Part shown: piece by piece, positions 24,576-36,400 of the stretch
Layout: every line of letters begins with the position of its first letter
Position numbering within the stretch: the stretch's first letter is position 1
Source of the DNA: Rotaria sp. Silwood1
Taxonomy: Eukaryota > Rotifera > Eurotatoria > Philodinida > Philodinidae
Length of the DNA: 64,000 nucleotides
Reading direction: 5' to 3'
NCBI GenBank assembly: GCA_905250075.1
Contig: CAJNOP010000004.1
Coordinates: forward strand, 3,730,558 to 3,794,557
Position numbers and translations under genes: made by a program
Notes under the pieces: model-generated
The model's input: only the letters and a program-made list of their open reading frames with translations
Database searches by the model: none
What the model was told of the DNA's origin: nothing

Positions 24576-25471
24576 TACTTAGGTCATACCAACAGTAATG
24601 AGCCTCGTATCTTAATCTCGTATAGACTACTTGGAAAAAATTTCTTTTTTTATGAACAGATAGAGCGTCTTTTGCTCTATCTTTCTATGCTATTTGATTA
24701 CTATTCAACTAATATCATAATAATAAAATTTCGATAAGATTTGTTTCTTTTGAATATGTGCTGGTACCATGGATGCTCGTAAGTACTTTTTGAATAACGT
24801 TTGATAGCAACAAGATAGAGAACTGCAGTTTTTACCGTTGGAAATGGGATATGAAGGTACATCGAACCACATTACTGATTTTTCTAACCTGTTTTTTGTA
24901 AGGTTTTCAGTTGACCTTTTAAAGAACAAACCTATGCCGTGAGTTATTTACAGTGAATGTTCAATAATCAGATTCACATTTAAACTGCTAATCGAAGATT
25001 TACAAACTACGAAAGACTCAAATGTTTAAATTTAATTATTTAGAGATAATACGTATTCTAACTACGATTTTCTATCAACTTTTTTGCTTTTTCTTTTCAT
25101 AAAAAAAAATTTTTTGAACGATTAGAAAATTGAATAAAAAAACCTTTAGAAATCGTATTAGAAAAATCAGTAATATGCAGTTCGATGCATCTTCATCTCA
25201 TGTTTTCAGCGGTGAAAATCGCAGTTCTTTATCTTGTTGCTATCAAACGTTATTCAAAAAGTACTTACGAGCATCCATGGTACCAGCACATATGCAAACG
25301 AAACAAATCTTATCGAAATTTTATTATTATGATATTAGTTGAATAGTAATCAAATAGCATAGAAAGATAGAGCAAAAGACGCTCTATTTGTTCATAAAAA
25401 AAGAAATTTTTTCCAAGCAGTCTATACGAGATTAAGATGTGAGGCTCACTACTTTTGGTATGACTTAAATA
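24576..25471. mobile_element. Inverted-repeat element of a second hairpin type
   Basis: Two arms of about 350 bp in inverted orientation (about 24576-24940 and 25120-25471) around a spacer of about 180 bp. Ends are TACTTAGGTCATACC and, inverted, TATTTAAGTCATACC. The arms share long stretches such as CAAATAGCATAGAAAGATAG and ATCTTATCGAAATTTTATTA. Two short open frames, one per arm and on opposite strands, give similar peptides because they are the same repeat. It starts 127 bp after the eIF2gamma stop. No transposase is present. Target duplication could not be fixed (perhaps TA). Confidence 0.8.
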
Positions 25472-26123
25472 CATGATTAATTTATTATACAAATGTAAAT
25501 TTATTTTTTTAAATAGATTTAAGGAATTTGTTTATTTTTATTTGAAATTATAGAATACCTATTGATCGTCTCTATTATGCGTTCTATATAGACATAAGAA
25601 ACTTCCTTTCTTTCATATTGATTGACCTTTAAACTTTGTCTTCGTTTTTATTTCGATGAATTTTAATCATTTTTAGTAAATATAAAAATAGCCAATGTAT
25701 CCATTGGTAGACTGATAACATTTCTATACAAAGTACTTTACGAGTCAACACTTTCAAAAATCAAGAATATACTAGTGACAAAAGAAAAACTTTTTAGATC
25801 GAACATTTTATTTTAATAATAATCAAAATAGAATTACTAACAAAAGATAAAATTGTTACTTGACATCAAAGTTTTTTTAACATTCCATATTCTGGATAAA
25901 TAAAACATGGATGAAGAAAGCAAAATCGACGGTAAACAATACATAACGAACAACGAATACCGAAGAAAAAGGAAAAAAACACACACATACACTTGCAAAC
26001 TCTATAAAGAGAAATATAGTAACGCACTCTATATAAAGGCATCCTCCTTTCTTATATTTACGCAGTTGTTTTTTCTTTGGTTTATTATAGACGTTGCGGT
26101 ATATTCCTATTAAATCGAAATCA
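25472..26123. promoter_or_regulatory. Upstream region of the SDR gene with TATA-like box
   Basis: 650 bp of AT-rich DNA. CTCTATATAAAGGC at about 26027-26040 is a good TATA-box match, some 85-95 bp before the chosen ATG at 26124; a weaker TCTATAAAGA lies at 26001. Confidence 0.45.
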
Positions 26124-26954
26124 ATGGCTGATGACTCGTATTCTAAACCACTTGATATTCCATCATCAACTGTTCTTATTACAGGTGGTTCAAGTGGTAT
26201 TGGTTTTGGTCTTGCACAATGTTTCGTTGAAGCAGGTGCTTCAGTTATAATAACTGGTCGTCGTGAACAACAATTAAAAGAAGCTGTAGAAAAATTAAAT
26301 CGTTCTGGAAATACAAAAGCTATTTATCATGTTAATGATGTTGAAAAAGCCGATGAAAGATTAGCTTTATATAATTGGGTAACACGTGAATATCCTCAAA
26401 CAAATATTCTTATTAATAATGCAGGTATTCAACAACGTCATCCATTTATTCCACATGAAGTTTCTTCAAAAAATATTTCATGGGAAGAACGAGAAAAAGA
26501 AATTCACATTAATATATGTGCACCAATACATTTATCTCATTTATTTATAACACATTTTCGTCAATTAAAAACAACGACAGCTATTATTAATGTTTCATCA
26601 GGTTTAGCATTCACACCATTAGCATTAATACCAATTTATTCGGCAACAAAAGCTGCAATACATTCATTTACAATGAGTCTTCGATATGAATTAATAAATG
26701 AAATACCGAATATTCAAGTTTATGAAATAGTACCACCAGCTGTTCAAACAAATCTTGGTGGTAGTCATGCATTTGGTGAACCACTTGATGATTATTGTCA
26801 AGCTACATTTGAACGTATAAAAAAAGGTGAACATGAAATTGGTTATAAACGTTCAGATGAAGGTAGAAAATTGTCATCTCGTGAAGAATTGGATAAACAA
26901 TTTATTCAACTTAATGAAACTTTTAAGACAGTTTTTCAAAATCTAAAACATTAA
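26124..26954 (+). CDS. Short-chain dehydrogenase/reductase, DltE-like, intronless
   Basis: 276 residues in one exon. I chose the ATG at 26124 (MADDSYSKPL) and not the upstream in-frame ATG at 26094, because the Rossmann fold starts about 16 residues later and the TATA-like box lies upstream. Classical SDR motifs are complete: TGGSSGIG (20-27) for NAD(P), NNAG (98-101), Ser158/159 in INVSSG, and the catalytic YSATK with Tyr172 and Lys176, then EIVPPAVQTNL. The arrangement recalls the DltE/COG3967 group found in bacteria and fungi. The substrate is unknown. Lack of introns in this intron-rich window fits acquisition from a prokaryote or fungus or a retrocopy. A C-terminal extension with no known function ends in a Lys/Phe-rich helix. 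Confidence 0.85.
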   Translation: MADDSYSKPLDIPSSTVLITGGSSGIGFGLAQCFVEAGASVIITGRREQQLKEAVEKLNRSGNTKAIYHVNDVEKADERLALYNWVTREYPQTNILINNAGIQQRHPFIPHEVSSKNISWEEREKEIHINICAPIHLSHLFITHFRQLKTTTAIINVSSGLAFTPLALIPIYSATKAAIHSFTMSLRYELINEIPNIQVYEIVPPAVQTNLGGSHAFGEPLDDYCQATFERIKKGEHEIGYKRSDEGRKLSSREELDKQFIQLNETFKTVFQNLKH

Positions 26955-29900
26955 CTAATAAAATAGGATGATGTTTATTTTTATTTTTATTTTATCTTAT
27001 TGTTTGGACTAATTCAGAAGATTTCAAACGATAGAAGAAAATGTTCATAGAAATGAAATTATTCAATCTATCAGTACATTTCTGACATCAAGAGTGTAAT
27101 ACGACATGAATGTAATATAATGAAGTATTGAATTGATTTTAATGCATTTTTATTGATTTAAACATGTCAACTCGACAGATGTACAGCGACAGCCAGTGAC
27201 AAAAAGCTCTTGATGAAATTGTCAACATATCGAAAGAAACAAAGGAAAAAAATACAATCTTACTTTTCTTTAGTAGTCACTTGTCCATATATTGTATCTT
27301 CAAATTGTTACTCACGGCACAGACACGAATGGAAGAAAAGAAAATTCATTAATGTATGTTTTTGTTTCGTTGGCTTGTTCGCTATTGATGTACTTTTTAG
27401 TTCATCATTTTTCTTTGTAATAGTTGCATTTCTATGAGAAATCCAACAGAATCATGTAATCGATGTTACGATCAATTTTTTTATTCTTAACATCACTTAA
27501 GATTTTAGTTAGAAACAAATACAAACGATACTTTTCATTATTCGTCAACTGTATACAAATATCGATGACTCCCTTTCTCATGCATGAAAAACATGTTCCC
27601 TAATATGTTCTCTGCTGAAACACATTTACTATAAACATAGTTCTAATGATGCACGTATGTATAGAGTAAGAGTTCTCTAACGGATGTTTTGATGCACATT
27701 CAAATTGAGCCAATCTTCAATATGATCAGACTAAAGTCAAATATTTTATTGGAAGAACCAGATAAATCAAATATTGTACAAAGAATATTATACATGGATG
27801 CGGATACATGAGACAAGGATCCTCGTTCACAACCGCATCTGTTGCTTTAAGAAAGAACTACTTTGACTAAAGTAAGAATCAAGATACATTCAAAATATCA
27901 GCCTCTCCAAAACTCACAATCAAGATAAGAACAAAATTGGTAAAAGAAGTTCTTCAGTAACTACGACATGTGATGCATACATCTAATGGTGAGGTATGAT
28001 GTGATCACTCGAAATAGAATTTACTTTTCTTGTTGTTTCACTTGCATTATCAGAAAGCTCATCACAAGCATGATGAAAAAAATCGTTCTGAAAAAATAAA
28101 CAATGAGTGGCACAAGGTATTCAATGCAATGATACTCAAGTCATTGTGCAGATGAAAAGTAAACGAAAGTTGGAAAGAATAGCAACACAAAGAATGACGT
28201 TGATGAACGTTTTTTCTTCATCGTTTATTATTTACAGCCATATTTTCAATGAAAACTAGATGGCGTTTGTAGTTGAGTGGCAACTGTACAAATAGAAAAG
28301 ATGATCGTTGTCCTAATGGAAATCAACTATTCACTATTCTGGATTAACAATCAAGCGATAATTTGAACTCAATATGAGTGGACAAAATTCCAAACAAGAA
28401 ATTTCCACATCTAAAATCGGTGCCGTCACATGCACAATAGCAGCGTCAAATATTACCGAACGATGACTGCGCATGGCTCAAGATTATTTTCTCATCTAGG
28501 TCGATGGTAATATTGATCAAGCAAATGAAGACTGCCTACTTTCTGAACTTGATGATACAAGAGAAACTTGAGTTCAATTTTTGGTAATTCATGTAAAAAT
28601 TTTTTGAAAAAAATCAATGTTAAGTATCTTTTTGATCATGGTATTCATATACTCAAGTATGAATAAATAGATCTTCTTAATACATATCGACTCGATGAGT
28701 CCAATCGGTGAGCCTAACTATATTTTAACAAGAAGCTTAATAGGAAAACACTTTCTTCTCCCTTTTTTCGTAAGCAGCAACTTACACATTATGTATCATC
28801 TGCTCTGTCTTCACTATTTTTAAACCGGTTATTACATAGTGTGATATTTCTCGTTAAAACAATCAAGACAAAAAAAATTGTGCCAATCAGAACAGAAGGT
28901 TTTTATTTTCTTTGCTATAGCCGGTTTGCTTCTTTGTCTGATTTTCAAACAACAGCCAACGAGTACATTTGTTGAAAGACGAATGCACATGTAAATGAAT
29001 CTGGGGTGTGGGTGTGGATGTGGGTTAGGGTTTGGGTAGAGTGGGGATGCAGATGAGAAGATATGAACATCCACACCTATACCCTTCTTATGTATATTAC
29101 CGGGTTCTCTTCCAAGAAAATATAAATGTTAAAGGAAAATTTAAAGCGATGAAATATATTAAAGGTGTTCTATCAAATACTAGATACTTTTATATTCACA
29201 ACGAAAATCACCTACATTCATTTATCTTTGTTATTCGTCTTACGCTTTCATGCATGTTTTTGAGGATTTATCTTTTTCTACATTATATTTTAGTATATAT
29301 ATTTCTACAAATATGGATAAGTAAAGAGAATGTATATAACTGTTTTGAACAGGTCATAACTTTTCGATTTCAAAAGAAACGAGAAGAAGCGATTAGGGAA
29401 AAGATAAGGAAGACCAGACAACGTGTCATGTTTAGATATGAATTCAAGAGAATTTCATCGAGTTGTAAATGTAATCGATGAACGACAACTTCCCATCGGA
29501 ATCCTGTACCAAGAAATTTGACGAGATCTACGTCTATGACTCTTTATCCTAGATAGCGTCAAAAATAAACATACAGCACTTAGAAAAATAGTTAGCGAAG
29601 ATATGATATGTTAGATAGAAGATCGAATACTTTTTTCATATTTAGTGTTTTTTTCTTGTCTAGAGTTTCTTTAGTACCAGCACAAAAGCAACAGTTCTCT
29701 CGTGATTGACAAGTATTCAGTTATTCTTTGTAAAATATTGTTGAAAAAATGATAATCATATGGTCCTCAAATGTCAGGACAATAATTGACAATGATGATG
29801 ATTGACAATTTATTTCGTTGAATAAAAATCAAACTATCATTTTAATTTCTTTGGATTCTATTTTTATCATTTTAGGAATATTTAGTTGAAGAAAACGAAT

Positions 29901-30452
29901 AATCAGCAAAAATATCTGATTCGATTATGCATCAAAAAGCTGAATCAACATGTGTTTTAATTAACACAACAATTTACAATCCTGATCAAATTATCGTTAA
30001 AGTAGATATTCGATACGTATGTACATTGTCAAGATTTTGTATAAGCGATTCAGTCAATCCAAGAAATTGTCAAATTTAATCCAGTTTAATCGACGGACAA
30101 CTTTGTAAGTCCTAAAGAGCGTATATTTCAATCGCCTAATAATTCGTTCAAAGCATCCGACATAGTCTAAGTATTATTTCTACACCTATTTTGTGTGTGT
30201 GTATTGGCGAAGATATAACACTCACACCCTAATACATTGAAAGGATCTTTGAATATGAATACAAGCTACGGATAATATCTTTGTAACCGTCGTTAAAAAT
30301 GAAAATTAATGCACCTCTACATCAAGATGATATTTATATATGTTCAATTCACTGTATTTTTTATTGCCCAGCGACCAGTATGAAAACGAAAAAAAAGACT
30401 AATACAAATATATGTATAATTAAAACAATATCAATAGAATGAATATTGCATA
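26955..30452. other. 3.5 kb gene-free region
   Basis: No gene, tRNA or long ORF supported on either strand. It contains the G-rich telomere-like tract at 29003-29046 and a short GT run near 30193. The 3' end of EEA1 (minus) closes it on the right. Confidence 0.5.
29003..29046 (+). repeat. Interstitial telomere-like G-rich tract
   Basis: A run of G/T-rich hexamers: GGTGTGGGTGTGGATGTGGG then TTAGGGTTTGGGTAGAGTGGGG. TGTGGG is, to my knowledge, the telomeric repeat described in the bdelloid Adineta vaga; TTAGGG is the general animal one. Surrounding DNA is ordinary AT-rich intergenic sequence. It could be a scar of a healed break, an old chromosome end, or a chance G-rich run. Confidence 0.6.
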
Positions 30453-33400
30453 TTAAGAAGTTAATTCTTTAAAGCATTGATCACAAACTCGTTGGGGTTT
30501 TTTAGATGCTGCTGCAACGATAGCTGTTTTTGATGAACATGTATCACAAAATATATTTCCACAATTTCGACAATGATGTTTACGTTGTGTAAGAGTAAAT
30601 AATTGATTACATTTCATACATTCATGTACATCTTGGTCATTTAACCATCGACGTTGAGTTAGTTTATTTGTATGAATCTAAATTTGTTTCAAAAATTAGA
30701 ACTTCATTAAAAAAAAATAATAATATTATTTTATTTTTACTTGAAGATTTTGATATTCACCAGCTAATTCTTGTAATGCAGATTCTAAATCTGAATTCTT
30801 TTTTGCTAATTGTCCATTTTCTAATAGAAGTTTTTCATTTCTACTTTCACTAGTTAATGATCGTTCTAAGAACATACGATTTTCATCTTGACTTGTAGTT
30901 AAACGTCCTTGAAGATCTGATTTAAATAAAACAAAAAAAAAAGATAAATAATTAAATAGATTGAGCAAAAAAAACAAACAAACCTGCTTTTTCACGTTTT
31001 ATTTGTTCAAAATCAACTAATTTTTCATGAGCTATTTTGAGTTCACCTCTTACAGTAGCTAAATTTTCTGTTAATGCTAAAAATTGCATTTCATATTTTT
31101 TAGTTCGAGATTCAAGATCTGATTGAGTATTAGTTAATTCATGTTCCAATGAAGCCTAAATAATAATAAGAATAATAAGAATAAAAATATAAATTTAAAA
31201 ATAATTTCAAGTTTATTTACAATTTGTTTTTCAAAATTTTCTCGTTGAAGATCTGCTGTTTGATTCGCTTGAGTTAAAGATTCTGTTGTCTGAAATAGAG
31301 ATTTAAATTTAATATGATAAGTTAGAAGATGTTAAGAATGGGTTTAGGACATTTGCTCGCTAGGACATTTGCTCGTAAAAATGCTTCGAAGTAAATATTT
31401 GAATGAGATATACGAAAATATTCTTTAATCGTTCACTACATTTAAATTTTCTGGCATGTTCGCATTTTCATAATTATTTTCTTGTCATTTCGTTTATCAA
31501 TAATGTAAGAATATCCGTCGTAAATAAGTAACGGAGCGTTTTTCGATGTTGTTGAAAGATTAACTGACATGGTTGTTTTCTTAATACACTGTTCTACAAC
31601 TGACACTACTTTTTATATGATTGTGATGATTGAATACGACTATTCTTTATAAAGACCATGATCGTCAATGTGCTCTACAAACAGTCTATTAGTTGAGTCA
31701 ATTTTGTTCTGAATTCTTTCATTGACAATGAAGAGTCATTTCATTCGAGAGCAAATGTTCTAGTGAGCAACTGTCCGACGAGCAATTGTCCGCGCGCAAC
31801 TGTTCGGACCCCATTAAGAATATGCTCAAAGTCAAGAGAATCGCTTTTTCTTCAACTGACAATCAGTGCATGAAGAAAATATCCTTGAGATTGATTTTTG
31901 GAGATATATTGGTTTTGTTTTAATTATTGAATTCATTTCTTGTATAGCTTAAAGAAATGAACATTCGTTTTCAAGCTGTCCTATTGAAAAATTTTTATTG
32001 AGTAAGATTTAACATAAATCTGAAGTCTTATGATCAAATTTATCTTCTTATATACCTGTAATAAATTATCATTAAGTTTATTTAATTGTATTTCAAAATT
32101 TTGTTTTTGTTCATCATATTCTTTAATTAATTGATCATGTTCGTTTTTTATTCTATTCAATTGTTGTTCTATATGTTGTTGTTCTTCAATTTGTTTTTCT
32201 AGTTTAGTCTATTTCAACAAAAAACATTTAATTTCAAAAAGAAAAAAAAAATCTAAGAAGTCTTACTTTATTATCAATAATAACTGTATGAATAACAGTT
32301 AAATAATTAGTAAATTCATCACGGATTTCTTCTAATGTTTGCGCACGAATCGTTTGAAATTCTTGTTCAGCCTAAAAAGAAAACAATTTATTGAACTTGA
32401 TTAAGATAGTTGGAAGATTAAACTGTAAATAACATCCTCAGAAGCACTTATACCATTTGAAATAAGATTTGAACTTCTCCTTCTACAATAAGAGAATCAT
32501 TTCGTTCTCTGTCATATGGCTAATACGTTAGTTTTGTTGTTTTTACTAGTAATTCCTATGAATAGAGGTCTAATTTATGAGAAAAAATCCGCATGCTTAT
32601 GCTGTATACAAACAATTCGATTGATGAACTTCAAAAAGATAAATACATTCTATTTACCTGTTCAATAATCGCTAATAGATTCATTTGACTAGTATGAATA
32701 TTTTTCTGTATATATTCTTGAGTTTTATGTGCATGATCAATACTACGACGAATACTAGCAGTTAAACGATTAATAGATTCATTCTATTGATGAAAAAAAT
32801 AAAATAAAATCGAAAAATAATTGTTATTCTTTATTACTTTTTGATCTAATTCTGTATTTAATTGAGAAATTGTTAATTGTAATTCGTCAATAGTTTGTTG
32901 ATTATTTTCTAATTGTTTTTCTTGATCGTATTTTTCTTTTTGTATGTTATCTAATTGTAATTTAACTTCATTTAATAATTCTTTCTGTTGATTCATTGTT
33001 TGTTTTAATTCAGTATTTTCTTTTTCTAATCTTTCTATTTCTTGTTTCTAAACATAAACATAAAAGTTTAAAAACAAAATATTACTAAAATCATATACTT
33101 GATTATCATTAGTTTCTCGAAGATCATTTTCTAATTTAGTATTAATACTGATATATTGTTCACGTGTAGAAGATAATTCTTGATTTAATTCGTTTATTTG
33201 TTGTTCCTTAAATAAAAATAAAAATAATAATAAATATATAAAACAGTAATGAAGCTTTAGAAACGTTTATATTTCTACTATTCTTTTATGAATTGAATAG
33301 AAAATCAAATAAAAACAAGTGAATAGTTTTATTACATTGCAAAATAAATTTTGAATGTTATATGTAGCTTTTGAGGATATGTCTTCAAAATAGGATTTCA

Positions 33401-36400
33401 TATTCTAACAAAAAATCAGCGTATGATGACTTGATTTCGTATGTATGAGATAAGATATGTTGAGTTAGTATCCTACTGGACTTTTCTTATTGAAACTAAT
33501 TTAAAGGATATATTAAATAGAAAATTTTGAATGATAAGTTTTCCTCAGATCTAACTCAGTCTTGAACGAATAGGTATCTTTAAAAGAGGCGAACATCCAT
33601 ATATTTCACCACTAACGAGAGAACCTATCCAACTGATACCCTCCGTTTGAGCTAATATTTCGCCCATAAGTAGGACCCAGTGAGACTAGAAAAAAAGCCT
33701 AAAAGGATAAGTGTCATTAGGACTTCCCTCCAAAGTTATAGCCGTTTTTACTGAAATTTTAGCCTATGACAGGTTATGTACAGAAAAATTGAATGACAAT
33801 ATTTCGACTTGAAATCTTGTCCATAGATAGATCTACTTGTAACTAGAATGTCCTGAAAATTTCAGCTAAAAAAGAATGTTCCCTTCGTGAGATATTGCAT
33901 TTCCAAAAATCACTTATATCCCACATAGATTTGAGAATCTCATGTTTTTTTTTGGAAATACAATATCTCACGAAGAGAACATTCTTTTTTAGCTGAAATT
34001 TTCAGGACATTCTAGTTACAAGTAGATCTATCTATGAAGAAAATTTCAAGTCGAAATATCGTCATTCGATTTTCTCTGCATAACTTGTCATAGGCTAAAA
34101 TTTCAGTAAAACGGCTATAACTTTGGAGGGAAGGCCTAATGGCACTTATCCTTTTAGGCTTTTTCTCTAGTTTTACTGGGTCCTACTTATGGACAAAATA
34201 TGAGCTCAAACGGAGGATATCAGTTGGATAGGTTCCCTCGTAAGTAGACCTTAATTTTAAACTTTATAATTGAATTTTGCATATAGCTCATGTGAACGTA
34301 TCCAATCGATCTCTATTATCAATTACAGTATATGACACTAAAGTATCATATATGTTAGCATCAGTATTGTATCGTTTCGTTTCCTTCTTTAGCTGCTGAC
34401 ACCCTTATTTCGTTTTGCTGTACCGATACGTATTTCTACCGTGAGAATTAAGTCTCACATTATTGTCTGAGATCCGTGCTGGTTTTCGGTACAACACGAG
34501 GATACGATACTAATGCTAGCGTATATGACACTCTATACTGTCAAATATGGTAATTGATAATATAAATCAATTGAACACGTTCACACGAACCATATACAAA
34601 ATTCAATTATGAGACTTAAAATTGAGAAAACACGTGTCTTCTATTTTTCTAAGATTAGTATATAAAAACCTAATATTATAGGTATGTGCTTAAATCGAGT
34701 TCAGTATCTGATGTAATCTAGTCGAGTATTTATTATTTGACAAGTTCTTTAGAAAAAACCTGGCTACTAGTTGTGAAATTTGTCAGAAGTCTCTATATAT
34801 ATATATTTTGTACTGTAGAAATTTTTTTTAATCTTACTTTATCTTTATTCAAATCATCTAATTGTTGTTTGAGTGAATTAATTTCATTATTAAATTGTAT
34901 TTGTTCAACTTGTAATTGATTCTAATTAAATAAAAAGAAAATTTTAATAAAAAAATAAAAACAATCTATAGAAGATTTTTCATTTTTACTTTGTCATGAT
35001 TTGTTTGTGTTAATTGTTTTGAAATATTGTCAAATTCTTCTTGAATATTTTCTTTTTCTTCATTTATTTGTTTGATTTGTTTTCGAAGGTCTTTTATTTG
35101 TTGTTGATATTCATCCTTGAAAATAAAAAAACAGAAAAAAAAAATTCAAAGAAAAATAAAGATCAATAAGATTCTTCTCACTTTTTCTTGCATTAATTGT
35201 TGAACAAGATTTCGTCGTTCTTCATCTTGATCAGCATCCATTTTCGTTAATAATAATTGATTTTTTTCTTGTTGTAATTCATCTAAAGTTTTTTCTAATG
35301 TATGATTTTCATTAATCAATGTTTCAATTTGAATTCGAGAGGAATTTGTTTGTTTTTGTTCACTTTGTAAATCATTAATTAACTGTTCGTTTGATTGAGT
35401 CTGAAAAACAAAACAATAGACAAAAGGAAAAAATGTATTTTTCTCTTAAAATAAATGTACTGACTTGATGTTCAAGGTCCACATATAATTGAGCATTTGT
35501 TTGTTTTAGCTGATCTATTTCAGTTCGATTCTAATGTAAAGAAAGAAGAAAAAAAAACAAATTCCGAGGTTTTTTTTTTCTTTGAACGATTTTCTTCCTT
35601 CTCAGAATGTTTATTTAACTCTTCGCTTACCGATAAAAGATAAACATACTTTAAATAGAATGGTTGTACATCACGTACATTTGTGTTTTTTATCATAAAA
35701 ATTTAGCATGAGTTATAACAAAGTGATCATGTAGAATGCCCCTGCAATTTGACGTTGACATTTACTCAAATCTGTCTCATATATTTACGGTATAAGAGAT
35801 TTTATTAGTTTCAAGAGATCATTAAGTTTATGATATATATATATAAGAGTAAAACAAATGATTTATTAAAGATATTTTTCTCTTAAATTTATTATGAATT
35901 CATTGATTCAATTTTTATGGTATGAAAAATGAAAAGACGAAGAAAAAACTTAATTTCATAGTTCTAAATACGGATCATAATTATACGAGTCATCAAGTCG
36001 GTTAATTTCTCTTGATTTAAAAATTGCTTCTGTTCATGCAAGATTTTTCTTTTTACCTCTCGTGACTGCTTAAGTCTAATAAAACTAAAACAAACAAGAT
36101 TTTTGTATACTAATAGTTTTTGTCAAAGTTTATTTATCCTTGAATTTTGAAGTAGTCGATGAACAAAAATGAATTATTTCAAATACTGTCTCTTATCTAT
36201 GCACTGAAGTTATATATAGTTCAACATGAGTTAAGTAATTCATAATTTTTGAGTTCATATCAAATAAATTTTTAACAATACATGTGTTCGCCATATTTTG
36301 CTTACACTATCAATAAACTATTCTTTTGAAGAATTAAAAAAAAGAATTAAATTTAAAAATTCAATATCTCAATAAAGAAACATTCTTTCCAGTCGAAACT

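Noticed and set aside
24705..25342. Two similar peptides (74 and 70 codons) on opposite strands
   Set aside because: They are the two arms of the same inverted repeat, not a gene pair.
26094..26123. In-frame ATG ten codons upstream as start of the SDR
   Set aside because: Adds residues without family support; the ATG at 26124 gives the usual N-terminus.
29032..29481. 149-codon open frame after the telomere-like tract
   Set aside because: No domain, no partner exons, composition like random AT-rich DNA.
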